Shown here: positions 1-4,826 of the stretch, one piece after another | Layout of the letters: each line of letters begins with the position of its first letter | Position numbering within the stretch: the first letter of the stretch is position 1 | From: RGIG4140 sp045655105 | Lineage (GTDB): Bacteria; Pseudomonadota; Alphaproteobacteria; CAAHEQ01; UBA3637 | Direction of reading: 5' to 3' | DNA: 6,237 bases | Assembly: GCA_045655105.1 (NCBI GenBank) | Contig: JAZOOQ010000073.1 | Span: 1 to 6,237, forward strand | Notes under the pieces: generated by a model | Told to the model about the DNA's origin: nothing | What the model saw: the letters and a program-made list of their open reading frames with translations, nothing else | Database searches by the model: none | Program-made: the position numbers and the translations under genes

Positions 1-45
1 TATTATATAATAAAAATATATATAAAAACATTAATTCTACGTAGT

Positions 46-54
46 TGTGGATAA
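46..54 (-). promoter_or_regulatory. DnaA box, perfect
   Basis: Reads TGTGGATAA on the plus strand, an exact reverse complement of the TTATCCACA consensus. It lies two bases after the 8-bp palindrome CTACGTAG (37-44). Confidence 0.75.
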
Positions 55-155
55 CTTTAAATAACTTGGATAAAACCAATAATGAGACAAAGAATATAAA
101 ATTATCCTATTTCATAAAAGATCTACTCACACCCATAAATGGGGTATAAGTTACT

Positions 156-164
156 TGTGGATAA
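156..164 (-). promoter_or_regulatory. DnaA box, perfect
   Basis: Second exact TGTGGATAA on the plus strand, in the same orientation as the one at 46-54 and within the same gene-free region. Confidence 0.75.
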
Positions 165-209
165 AATGCTCAAATAAAAATTTGAACTTGAATAATCACG
201 ATTCGTGTT

Positions 210-218
210 TGGGGATAA
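210..218 (-). promoter_or_regulatory. DnaA box, one mismatch
   Basis: TGGGGATAA on the plus strand differs from TGTGGATAA at one position. It sits between the 156-164 box and the tandem boxes at 245-262, just right of the palindrome CACGATTCGTG (197-207). Confidence 0.5.
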
Positions 219-244
219 CTTTTGTGTAAAAACAAAAAATAAAG

Positions 245-300
245 TTATTCACAATATCCACAATACCTATTACTAAAAAATATATATTTTATATAAATAA
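245..300 (+). other. Candidate DnaA unwinding module (two boxes, DnaA-trios, A/T tract)
   Basis: Two DnaA boxes lie head to tail without a gap: TTATTCACA (245-253), which fits TTATNCACA, and ATATCCACA (254-262, one mismatch). After a 4-nt spacer (263-266) come three consecutive triplets CTA-TTA-CTA (267-275). Their complement reads 3'-GAT-AAT-GAT-5', which is the DnaA-trio pattern described for Bacillus subtilis. An uninterrupted 25-base A/T tract follows (276-300). The order and polarity match the known basal unwinding system, in which DnaA loads from the box onto one strand through the trios. The spacer is not G/C-rich, unlike B. subtilis. The motif is seen directly; the role is inferred. 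Confidence 0.6.
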
Positions 301-312
301 ATGGATAAGACT

Positions 313-321
313 TGTGGATAG
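313..321 (-). promoter_or_regulatory. DnaA box, one mismatch
   Basis: TGTGGATAG on the plus strand, with the last base off consensus. It lies just beyond the A/T tract of the candidate unwinding module, so the tract is flanked by boxes on both sides. Confidence 0.5.
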
Positions 322-586
322 TTCTCAACATCTTTTTTGAACCCAACATTCTCTGTTTGGCAAAAATCATTTTATTTTATGCTAAATAAAAAATAACGTT
401 AACATATTGTTTTGCAGAAAAAGAGGAGTTTTTTTTAAGATATATTATTTTTGTTAGCATTCAGCATTTAAATGTTTTAAAAATCGATTTTAAAGCCTCT
501 ACAGGCACATATATATAGTTTTACAAGCAATTAATCATTTATCAATAAAAAACGTTTTCTAGCCTCTTTAAAACGAATATTTTAAA
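322..586. other. Gene-free A+T-rich spacer
   Basis: No open reading frame with a plausible start and ribosome binding site, no tRNA and no convincing promoter was found on either strand. Small symmetric elements are visible: TAACGTTA (394-401), the 12-bp palindrome AAAATCGATTTT (480-491) and a tiny GCCT/AGGC hairpin (495-506). The heptamer AGCCTCT occurs at 494-500 and 561-567. An AGAGGAG purine run near 422-428 resembles a ribosome binding site but no start codon follows it. The stretch may be an origin flank or decayed sequence. Confidence 0.5.
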
Positions 587-589
587 TAT

Positions 590-635
590 AAAAAAAGAAC
601 CTCATCTTTTCAGATAAAGTTCTTTAATTGAGGTT
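590..635 (-). terminator. Intrinsic terminator of trxB
   Basis: On the minus strand, just past the trxB stop, the RNA can pair AAAGAAC (625-619) with GTTCTTT (600-594). Inside this is an ATCT-GAAA-AGAT stem with a GNRA-type tetraloop (615-604). The seven-base A run at 590-596 gives a U tract. A competing stem, AACCTCA (635-629) with TGAGGTT (604-598), ends directly before CTTTTTTT. Either fold yields a rho-independent terminator, and both shield the oriC-like region from trxB transcription. Confidence 0.75.
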
Positions 636-642
636 ATTCTTT

Positions 643-1554
643 TTATAAAAAATATTTTTCAACGCTTAGAGCGGCAACGGCGCCACTTCCTGCTGATATA
701 ATCGCTTGTTTATAGGTATCTTCTTGCACATCACCACATGCAAAAATACCTTTAACAGATGTTTCCATTGTTCTTTTATTTGTTTTTATATATCCTTTTT
801 TTGTTAATATTAATTGATTTTGTATCAGTTTAATATTGGGTTCAGTTCCAATTGCTTCAAAAACACCTTCAACGGTTAAAAGAGATTTTTGTTTATTTTT
901 AGTATTTACAATTTTAATTGTGGATAACTTTTTATCTCCAATAAATTCAACTGGTTGAGTATTATTTAAAATTTTAATTTTTTTATTTTGCAATACTTCA
1001 TCTAAGAGCTTTTTTTCTCCTTTTAGATTGTTATTTTTATTAATTAAAATAACCTCTTTTGCGATTTTTGATAAAAAGAGAGCTTCATAAATGGCAGCAT
1101 TTCCACCTCCGATAACGGCAATGGACTTATTTTTATAAAAAAATCCGTCACATGTTGCGCAAATTGAAATGCCATTTCCTTTAAATTTTTCCTCTCCATT
1201 AATGTTAAGCCATTTAGGATTCGCTCCAGTTGCTATAATAACAGCATCAGCAGAACCATTTTTTATGCTATATGTTTTGAAATGAAAAGGTTTTTGAGTT
1301 ATATCTAATTTTAATACTTCATCTTGAATAATTTTGCATCCAGTGTGTTCAGCTTGAGATTTTAAATTTTCCATTAACTCAAAACCAGATATATTGATAT
1401 ATCCTGGAAAATTTTCAACTTTATGTGTTCTTGTTAATTGACCACCAATAACAGACCCAGTAATAAGAGTTGTTTCTAAACCGGCTCTTGATGAATATAT
1501 TGCTGCTGTGTAACCAGCTGGTCCAGATCCAATAATTAAAACTTTTGTATGCAT
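643..1554 (-). CDS. trxB: Thioredoxin reductase (FAD/NAD(P)H flavoprotein)
   Basis: Cytoplasmic flavoenzyme that reduces thioredoxin with electrons from NAD(P)H through FAD and a redox disulfide. The 303-residue protein has the usual low-Mr TrxB length. It shows the FAD motif GSGPAG (9-14), GGQL (37-40), the active-site CATCDG with Cys132 and Cys135, the second nucleotide-binding GGGNAA (149-154), and the C-terminal FAD motif FACGDVQEDTYKQAI (271-285). The ATG start at 1554 is supported by a GGAGG ribosome binding site 4 nt upstream. Oddity: where E. coli TrxB has HRRDGFRAEK, this protein has NKNNNLKGEK (172-181). The arginines that contact the NADPH 2'-phosphate are therefore lost or replaced by lysine, and cofactor use could differ. 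It lies downstream of greA and reads towards the oriC-like region. A perfect DnaA box lies inside the gene at 919-927. Family assignment is secure; cofactor preference is open. Confidence 0.95.
   Translation of the reverse strand: MHTKVLIIGSGPAGYTAAIYSSRAGLETTLITGSVIGGQLTRTHKVENFPGYINISGFELMENLKSQAEHTGCKIIQDEVLKLDITQKPFHFKTYSIKNGSADAVIIATGANPKWLNINGEEKFKGNGISICATCDGFFYKNKSIAVIGGGNAAIYEALFLSKIAKEVILINKNNNLKGEKKLLDEVLQNKKIKILNNTQPVEFIGDKKLSTIKIVNTKNKQKSLLTVEGVFEAIGTEPNIKLIQNQLILTKKGYIKTNKRTMETSVKGIFACGDVQEDTYKQAIISAGSGAVAALSVEKYFL
919..927 (-). promoter_or_regulatory. Intragenic DnaA box, perfect, in trxB
   Basis: Exact TGTGGATAA on the plus strand; in the gene it encodes Leu-Ser-Thr (TTA TCC ACA). 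It has the same orientation as the perfect boxes at 46-54 and 156-164. It may bind DnaA or may be chance codon usage. Confidence 0.35.
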
Positions 1555-1573
1555 TATACCTCCAAAAAAGGAT

Positions 1574-1628
1574 AAAAAAAACCTCTCTTAAAAAGATAAT
1601 ATAGTATGTTATCAAAATTCAAGAGAGG
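1574..1628 (-). terminator. Intrinsic terminator of greA
   Basis: On the minus strand, 15 nt after the greA stop, CCTCTCTT (1628-1621) pairs perfectly with AAGAGAGG (1589-1582), followed by eight T residues (1581-1574). The 31-nt loop can form an inner GATAA/TTATC stem (1613-1609 with 1599-1595). Stem plus T tract is a clear rho-independent signal. It lies only 20 nt before the trxB start codon, so trxB must be transcribed by read-through or from a promoter overlapping this hairpin. Confidence 0.8.
1596..1622 (-). promoter_or_regulatory. Weak candidate trxB promoter inside the greA terminator
   Basis: On the minus strand a TTGAAT hexamer (1622-1617) is followed after 15 nt by TATTAT (1601-1596). 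The spacer is shorter than the optimal 17, so this is a poor sigma70 match. It is the best candidate in the 89-bp greA-trxB gap. If used, the start would fall near the terminator's 3' arm, so the hairpin could not form in the trxB mRNA. Speculative. Confidence 0.25.
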
Positions 1629-1643
1629 ATAAAAAATATTTTT

Positions 1644-2120
1644 TTAGATGAACTGAACGTTCAAAATTTCATAGGATTTTTCACCTTTAGGAGTGATTAC
1701 ATCAACAAAATCTCCTTTGTTTTTTCCAATTAAAGCTCTTGCAATTGGAGATAAAAGAGAAATAAGACCTTTTTCTAAATTTGCTTCATATTGACCAACA
1801 ATTTGGTATGAATGTTGAGTTCCTGTTTCAGAATCTTCTAATGTTACAGTTGCTCCAAATAAAACCTTATCTCCAGATAATGATTTAATATCAATTACCT
1901 GAGCTCTTGCTAAGGCGCTTTCAAGTTCCATAATGCGGCCTTCATTAAAGCTTTGTTGTTCGCGTGCTGAGTGGTATTCTGCATTTTCAGATAAGTCCCC
2001 ATGACCACGAGCTTCTTCAATTGCAGCAACAATACGTGGTCTTTCTTCAAATTTTAGACGTTTTAATTCATTTGATAAATTATCATAGCCGATTGATGTC
2101 ATAGGTATTTTTTCTTCCAT
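1644..2120 (-). CDS. greA: Transcription elongation factor GreA
   Basis: GreA enters the RNA polymerase secondary channel and stimulates cleavage of the backtracked RNA 3' end, freeing stalled complexes. At 158 residues it is full length. Residues 1-78 form the antiparallel coiled coil, with the tip motif GDLSENAEY (41-49) carrying the acidic Asp42 and Glu45 that coordinate the catalytic Mg2+. Residues 80-158 form the FKBP-like domain that docks on polymerase, with the conserved SPIARALIGKNKGD segment (124-137). The ATG at 2120 has an AAGGA ribosome binding site 6 nt upstream, and the N-terminus MEEKIPMT matches alphaproteobacterial GreA. A strong promoter lies at 2204-2232, with a terminator-like hairpin in the leader (2145-2178), so expression may be attenuated. 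The gene ends in its own terminator. Confidence 0.97.
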   Translation of the reverse strand: MEEKIPMTSIGYDNLSNELKRLKFEERPRIVAAIEEARGHGDLSENAEYHSAREQQSFNEGRIMELESALARAQVIDIKSLSGDKVLFGATVTLEDSETGTQHSYQIVGQYEANLEKGLISLLSPIARALIGKNKGDFVDVITPKGEKSYEILNVQFI

Positions 2121-2144
2121 GGCTCATCCTTTCATTGAAATTTT

Positions 2145-2178
2145 ATTAAAAAATAAAACTACGGCTCTTTATCCGTAG
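2145..2178 (-). terminator. Hairpin with T tract in the greA leader (terminator or attenuator)
   Basis: On the minus strand CTACGG (2178-2173) pairs with CCGTAG (2164-2159) around an 8-nt loop, followed by TTTTATTT and more T residues. This is a compact G/C-containing intrinsic terminator. It lies 63 nt after the M23 peptidase stop, so it can end the tadA-xseA-M23 transcript. It also lies about 20 nt downstream of the predicted greA start site, so any greA mRNA from that promoter must read through it. See the finding on attenuation. Confidence 0.78.
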
Positions 2179-2203
2179 CTTTGTTAACAGATTTGATAAG
2201 TAT

Positions 2204-2232
2204 ATTATATGAGTTTTTTATTTAAAAAGCAA
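2204..2232 (-). promoter_or_regulatory. Sigma70-type promoter of greA
   Basis: On the minus strand TTGCTT (2232-2227) and a perfect TATAAT (2209-2204) are separated by exactly 17 nt. The predicted start is an A near 2197, giving a leader of about 77 nt before the greA ATG. It is the best promoter match in the window. The -35 element begins 10 nt past the M23 gene's stop codon. Confidence 0.75.
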
Positions 2233-2241
2233 GCAATTAAA

Positions 2242-3060
2242 TTATTTTTCTTTTTTTATGCAAGAAAAGTCATTAATTTGTTGTTCAGGATCCAGTCGAA
2301 CTCCCATCCAGGTTATAACATAATGTAGATGAGGTCCTGTTGATCGACCAGTTGTTCCAATTTCTCCAATTTCATCCCCTCTTTTTATTTTGTCCCCATT
2401 TTGAACAGAAATTTTATTTAAATGTGAATAACTAGAAAATAATCCAAATCCATGATTAATTAAAAGAGTTTTTCCCGATAAAAACATATCTTGATGTGTA
2501 AGAGACACAACCCCATCTGCTGGAGCATAAATTTTTGTACCAATAGGTGCGGCATAATCAACACCACTATGCCCTGCTTTTTTTATATTATTAAGAATTC
2601 TCCTGCTTCCAAAAGAGCTTGAAATTCTTTTGTAATTTTTAACTGGTCTATCAAAACAAAAGGGGAAATAATTTATATTAAAATCTTCGCGCGCTTTTTT
2701 AATTAAAGCATTTTCTTTTTGAATTCTTTCTTGGTTTTTGTTTGATGGTGAAACTTTATCTGGTTGTAAACCTTCAATATATTCTTCTTGCCATTTTTGT
2801 TTTATAATTGGAAAAGTTAATTCTTTTTTTTCATTATTTGTAATTAATGTTAATTTTAAAATTGTAGCATCCTGAGGAAGACCAAAAAAGAAAAAACCAC
2901 TTTTAGTTGATTTTATTTCCTGATTGTTCAAATAAAGTTTTTCACCTGTGGATAATTTTCCATAAGTTAATCCCCCCTCTTTAACTGGAGATCGTAATTC
3001 AAAAGCAAAACTTGTTGTTGAAAGAAAAAAAGATATAGTGAAGATGAAAAACTTTTTCAT
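2242..3060 (-). CDS. Secreted M23 (LytM-type) zinc metallopeptidase
   Basis: Probable periplasmic peptidoglycan endopeptidase or LytM regulator. I take the ATG at 3060 (272 residues). It has a GGAG ribosome binding site 6 nt upstream; a longer version would need a TTG at 3072 with that site inside it. Residues 1-19 form a signal peptide: MKK, a Phe/Ile-rich core, and TSFA before a likely cut at Ala19/Phe20. Residues 20-90 look like a beta-rich N-terminal domain. Residues ~95-130 are charged and helical. Residues ~145-260 are the M23 domain with HSGVD (His164, Asp168), SYSHL (His213) and HLH (His244, His246). The zinc ligands and catalytic histidines are all present, so an active enzyme is likely. 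It starts 1 nt after xseA stops, suggesting translational coupling. A perfect DnaA box lies inside at 2947-2955. The exact substrate bond is not evident. Confidence 0.92.
   Translation of the reverse strand: MKKFFIFTISFFLSTTSFAFELRSPVKEGGLTYGKLSTGEKLYLNNQEIKSTKSGFFFFGLPQDATILKLTLITNNEKKELTFPIIKQKWQEEYIEGLQPDKVSPSNKNQERIQKENALIKKAREDFNINYFPFCFDRPVKNYKRISSSFGSRRILNNIKKAGHSGVDYAAPIGTKIYAPADGVVSLTHQDMFLSGKTLLINHGFGLFSSYSHLNKISVQNGDKIKRGDEIGEIGTTGRSTGPHLHYVITWMGVRLDPEQQINDFSCIKKEK
2947..2955 (-). promoter_or_regulatory. Intragenic DnaA box, perfect, in the M23 gene
   Basis: Exact TGTGGATAA on the plus strand, again encoding Leu-Ser-Thr in the gene (KLSTGEK). Same orientation as the other perfect copies in this window. 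Confidence 0.35.
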
Positions 3061-3061
3061 T

Positions 3062-4360
3062 TTATTCTCCAAATAAATTGCCTTGGGATATTTTATTTTC
3101 TTTTTGTTTTATTTTTTTTAAAGGTTTTTCTTTGTTTTTTAATGTGGATACTTCAACTTTTTTATCGCTAAATTTGATAAAAAATGATTCGGTTTCTTCC
3201 GCTTGTTTGCCACTTGAAATAATATTTCCATTTTTATCTAATGTTAAGGAAAATCCTCTTTCTAAAACAGAAGTATATGAATATGATTTTAATAGTTTTG
3301 ATAAGAAATCTAGTTTATTTTCAATGCCTGTATAGTATGTTTGAATAGAATTTGAAAGTCTTTCTGTTTTATCATCTAATTTTTCAAAAAATAAATTAAT
3401 AATTTCATTTAATCTAGGCATTGACTTTGATAAAGCATCTAATTTAAGTTGCTTTTCATTTATAAATCTAAATAAGCCATCTAAATTTCTGTTTTTAAGT
3501 TGTTCTAAAGTTAAAATAAGCTCTGCTCGAACAGGAACGGCTTTTTCTGCGGCACCTGTTGGTGTTGGAGCTCTTAAATCAGCTGCATAATCAATTAATG
3601 TTGTGTCTGTTTCATGACCAACCGCTGAAATAATAGGAATATCAGAATTAGCAACAGCTCTTACAACAATTTCTTCATTAAAACACCACAAATCTTCAAA
3701 GCTTCCCCCACCTCTTGCAACGATTAAAACATCTGGTCTTTCAAGTTTTTTTCCATCATCGAATTCAATTCCTTGAACTGGAATTTTATTAAAACCTTGA
3801 ATGGCTGAAGCAATTTGTTCGGCCGCTCCTTCTCCTTGAACCAATACGGGCCATAAATAAACTGTTCTTGGAAAACGATCATTTAATCGATGCATGATAT
3901 CTCTGATAACAGCACCAGTTGGGCTTGTTACCACGCCAATTGTTTCTGGCAAATAAGGAATTTTTTTCTTTTTTGATTCATCAAATAAACCCTCTTTTTC
4001 CAATTTTTCTTTACGTTCAGCTAAAAGTTTTAATAAAGCGCCAATACCAGCTGGTTCTGCTTTTTCCACAATCATTTGATAGTTTGATCGTCCAGGATAT
4101 GTGGATAACTTTCCTGTGCAAATAATTTCAAGACCATCTTCAAAAGCTGCAACTGTTGTTTTATCTTTTCCTCTCCAACAAACGGCAGATAAAACAGAAT
4201 CAGCATCTTTAAGTGAAAAATAAATATGTCCAGAAGCTGCTTTTTTAACACCAACAACTTCTCCTTTTACTCTGATATTATTAAAAACTTGCTCAACGCA
4301 GCTTTTAAGTGAAAGAGAAATTTGAGTAACTGATAAAATAGGGTTTTGTTCTGTTTCCAT
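3062..4360 (-). CDS. xseA: Exodeoxyribonuclease VII large subunit
   Basis: Catalytic large subunit of exonuclease VII, which with XseB degrades single-stranded DNA from both ends to oligonucleotides in the cytoplasm (repair and recombination clean-up). At 432 residues it is near the family length. Domains in order: OB-fold DNA-binding domain (~8-105); catalytic core (~130-275) with TSPTGAVIRDI (Asp154), VARGGGSFEDLWCFNEE (Arg216) and AVGHETDTTLID (His249, Asp252), matching the E. coli catalytic residues Asp155, Arg205, His238 and Asp241; a long helical segment (~276-365); and a C-terminal LERGFSLTLDKNG domain ending in GNLFGE. The ATG at 4360 lies 4 nt after the tadA stop and lacks a strong Shine-Dalgarno, so coupling to tadA is likely. 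The partner xseB is not in this window. A perfect DnaA box (4100-4108) and a one-mismatch box (3143-3151) lie inside. Confidence 0.97.
   Translation of the reverse strand: METEQNPILSVTQISLSLKSCVEQVFNNIRVKGEVVGVKKAASGHIYFSLKDADSVLSAVCWRGKDKTTVAAFEDGLEIICTGKLSTYPGRSNYQMIVEKAEPAGIGALLKLLAERKEKLEKEGLFDESKKKKIPYLPETIGVVTSPTGAVIRDIMHRLNDRFPRTVYLWPVLVQGEGAAEQIASAIQGFNKIPVQGIEFDDGKKLERPDVLIVARGGGSFEDLWCFNEEIVVRAVANSDIPIISAVGHETDTTLIDYAADLRAPTPTGAAEKAVPVRAELILTLEQLKNRNLDGLFRFINEKQLKLDALSKSMPRLNEIINLFFEKLDDKTERLSNSIQTYYTGIENKLDFLSKLLKSYSYTSVLERGFSLTLDKNGNIISSGKQAEETESFFIKFSDKKVEVSTLKNKEKPLKKIKQKENKISQGNLFGE
3067..3070 (-). promoter_or_regulatory. Ribosome binding site that fixes the M23 gene start
   Basis: GGAG on the minus strand, 6 nt before the ATG at 3060. 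It is formed by the last sense codons of xseA (GGA GAA TAA), which ties the two genes together and argues against an upstream TTG start at 3072. Confidence 0.7.
4100..4108 (-). promoter_or_regulatory. Intragenic DnaA box, perfect, in xseA
   Basis: Exact TGTGGATAA on the plus strand, encoding Leu-Ser-Thr within GKLSTYPG of the OB domain. It is the fifth perfect copy in the window, all in one orientation. The gene also has a one-mismatch TGTGGATAC at 3143-3151. Confidence 0.35.
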
Positions 4361-4364
4361 AATC

Positions 4365-4823
4365 TTATTTTCTTTTTTGTTTAAAAAATTGAGTTAGAAT
4401 TTGACTGTTTTGTTCTTCATCAAAACCCCCTTCAAAAAATGGTTTATGATGAGTTTGTTTATGTGAAAAAACTTGAGCTCCTTGCAATAATGCCCCAGTT
4501 TTAGGATCAAAAGCACCAAAAAATATATTATCAAGCCTTGCCCAAGAAATTGCACCTGCACACATAACACATGGTTCTAATGTGACAAATAACGAATAGC
4601 CATTTAATCTTTTTACATTCAATTTTTTGCAAGCTTTTTGAATGACTAATATTTCTGCATGCGCAAGAGGATTTTTTTTCTGTTCTGTTTGATTATGTGC
4701 ACAAGCAATTATTTTTTTTGTTTGTGTATGGTAAATAACAGCTCCAACTGGAACCTCATCTTTTTGAGCTGCTTTTACTGCATATTGATAAGCTGTTTTT
4801 AAAATCGTTTCATTTGGGTTCAT
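4365..4823 (-). CDS. tadA: tRNA-specific adenosine deaminase
   Basis: TadA deaminates A34 of tRNA-Arg(ACG) to inosine so that one tRNA reads the CGN codons U, C and A. It is essential in most bacteria and acts as a homodimer in the cytoplasm. The 152-residue protein carries the cytidine/deoxycytidylate deaminase zinc motifs HAE (His55, catalytic Glu57) and PCVMC (Cys85, Cys88), plus DEVPVGAVI (22-30) and the TLEPCVMCAGAI core. The C-terminal helix (~137-152) follows an FEGGFDEE segment. The start at 4823 lacks a strong ribosome binding site. It is first in the tadA-xseA-M23 block, divergent from rluB and sharing a 43-bp promoter region. The family also includes guanine deaminases, but the tadA-rluB-rsmD context favours TadA. 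Confidence 0.95.
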   Translation of the reverse strand: MNPNETILKTAYQYAVKAAQKDEVPVGAVIYHTQTKKIIACAHNQTEQKKNPLAHAEILVIQKACKKLNVKRLNGYSLFVTLEPCVMCAGAISWARLDNIFFGAFDPKTGALLQGAQVFSHKQTHHKPFFEGGFDEEQNSQILTQFFKQKRK

Positions 4824-4826
4824 TTT

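Larger units (their letters stand above)
1..330. other. oriC: Putative replication origin (oriC) with DnaA-box cluster
   Basis: Non-coding, very A+T-rich stretch with stop codons in all frames. It contains two perfect DnaA boxes (TTATCCACA on the minus strand at 46-54 and 156-164), one TTATTCACA on the plus strand at 245-253, and three one-mismatch boxes (210-218 minus, 254-262 plus, 313-321 minus). Weaker two-mismatch copies lie at 65-73 and 300-308. Pure A/T runs at 1-28 and 276-300 are candidate unwinding elements. DnaA-box clusters beside A/T-rich DNA are the hallmark of bacterial origins. I see no CtrA full site (TTAA-N7-TTAA) and only one GATC, so Caulobacter- or E. coli-type control is not evident. 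It could instead be a DnaA-titrating locus, and it may extend left beyond the window. The neighbouring trxB is not a classic origin marker, so the call rests on the box cluster itself. Confidence 0.72.

Noticed and set aside
422..440. AGAGGAG purine run resembling a ribosome binding site in the gene-free region
   Set aside because: No ATG, GTG or TTG at a usable distance, and no open frame follows.
31..534. CtrA-type TTAA-N7-TTAA sites in the origin-like region
   Set aside because: TTAA tetramers are common in this A/T-rich DNA, but none that I checked had a partner at the required 7-nt spacing.
1..642. tRNA, CRISPR or insertion-sequence remnants in the long gap
   Set aside because: No cloverleaf-like G/C-containing stems, no regularly spaced repeats and no transposase fragment. 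The repeated element is the DnaA box.
1421..1615. 64-residue minus-strand frame overlapping the trxB 5' end
   Set aside because: It runs out of frame through the clearly conserved N-terminus of trxB, has a Tyr/Phe/Ser-rich A/T-driven composition, and would start inside the greA terminator.
2123..2134. Three-codon ATG AAA GGA TGA frame just before greA, overlapping its ribosome binding site
   Set aside because: No ribosome binding site of its own, and such short frames arise readily by chance. It could matter only if initiation at it were shown.
3078..3335. 85-residue plus-strand frame antisense to xseA
   Set aside because: Phe/Leu/Ser-rich antisense shadow of Lys-rich xseA codons, with no ribosome binding site.
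3919..4125. 68-residue plus-strand frame antisense to xseA
   Set aside because: Lies opposite the conserved XseA catalytic and OB regions, with no start signal or recognisable domain.
4072..4257. 61-residue minus-strand frame inside xseA
   Set aside because: Alternate frame of the conserved OB-fold coding region, with no independent start signal.
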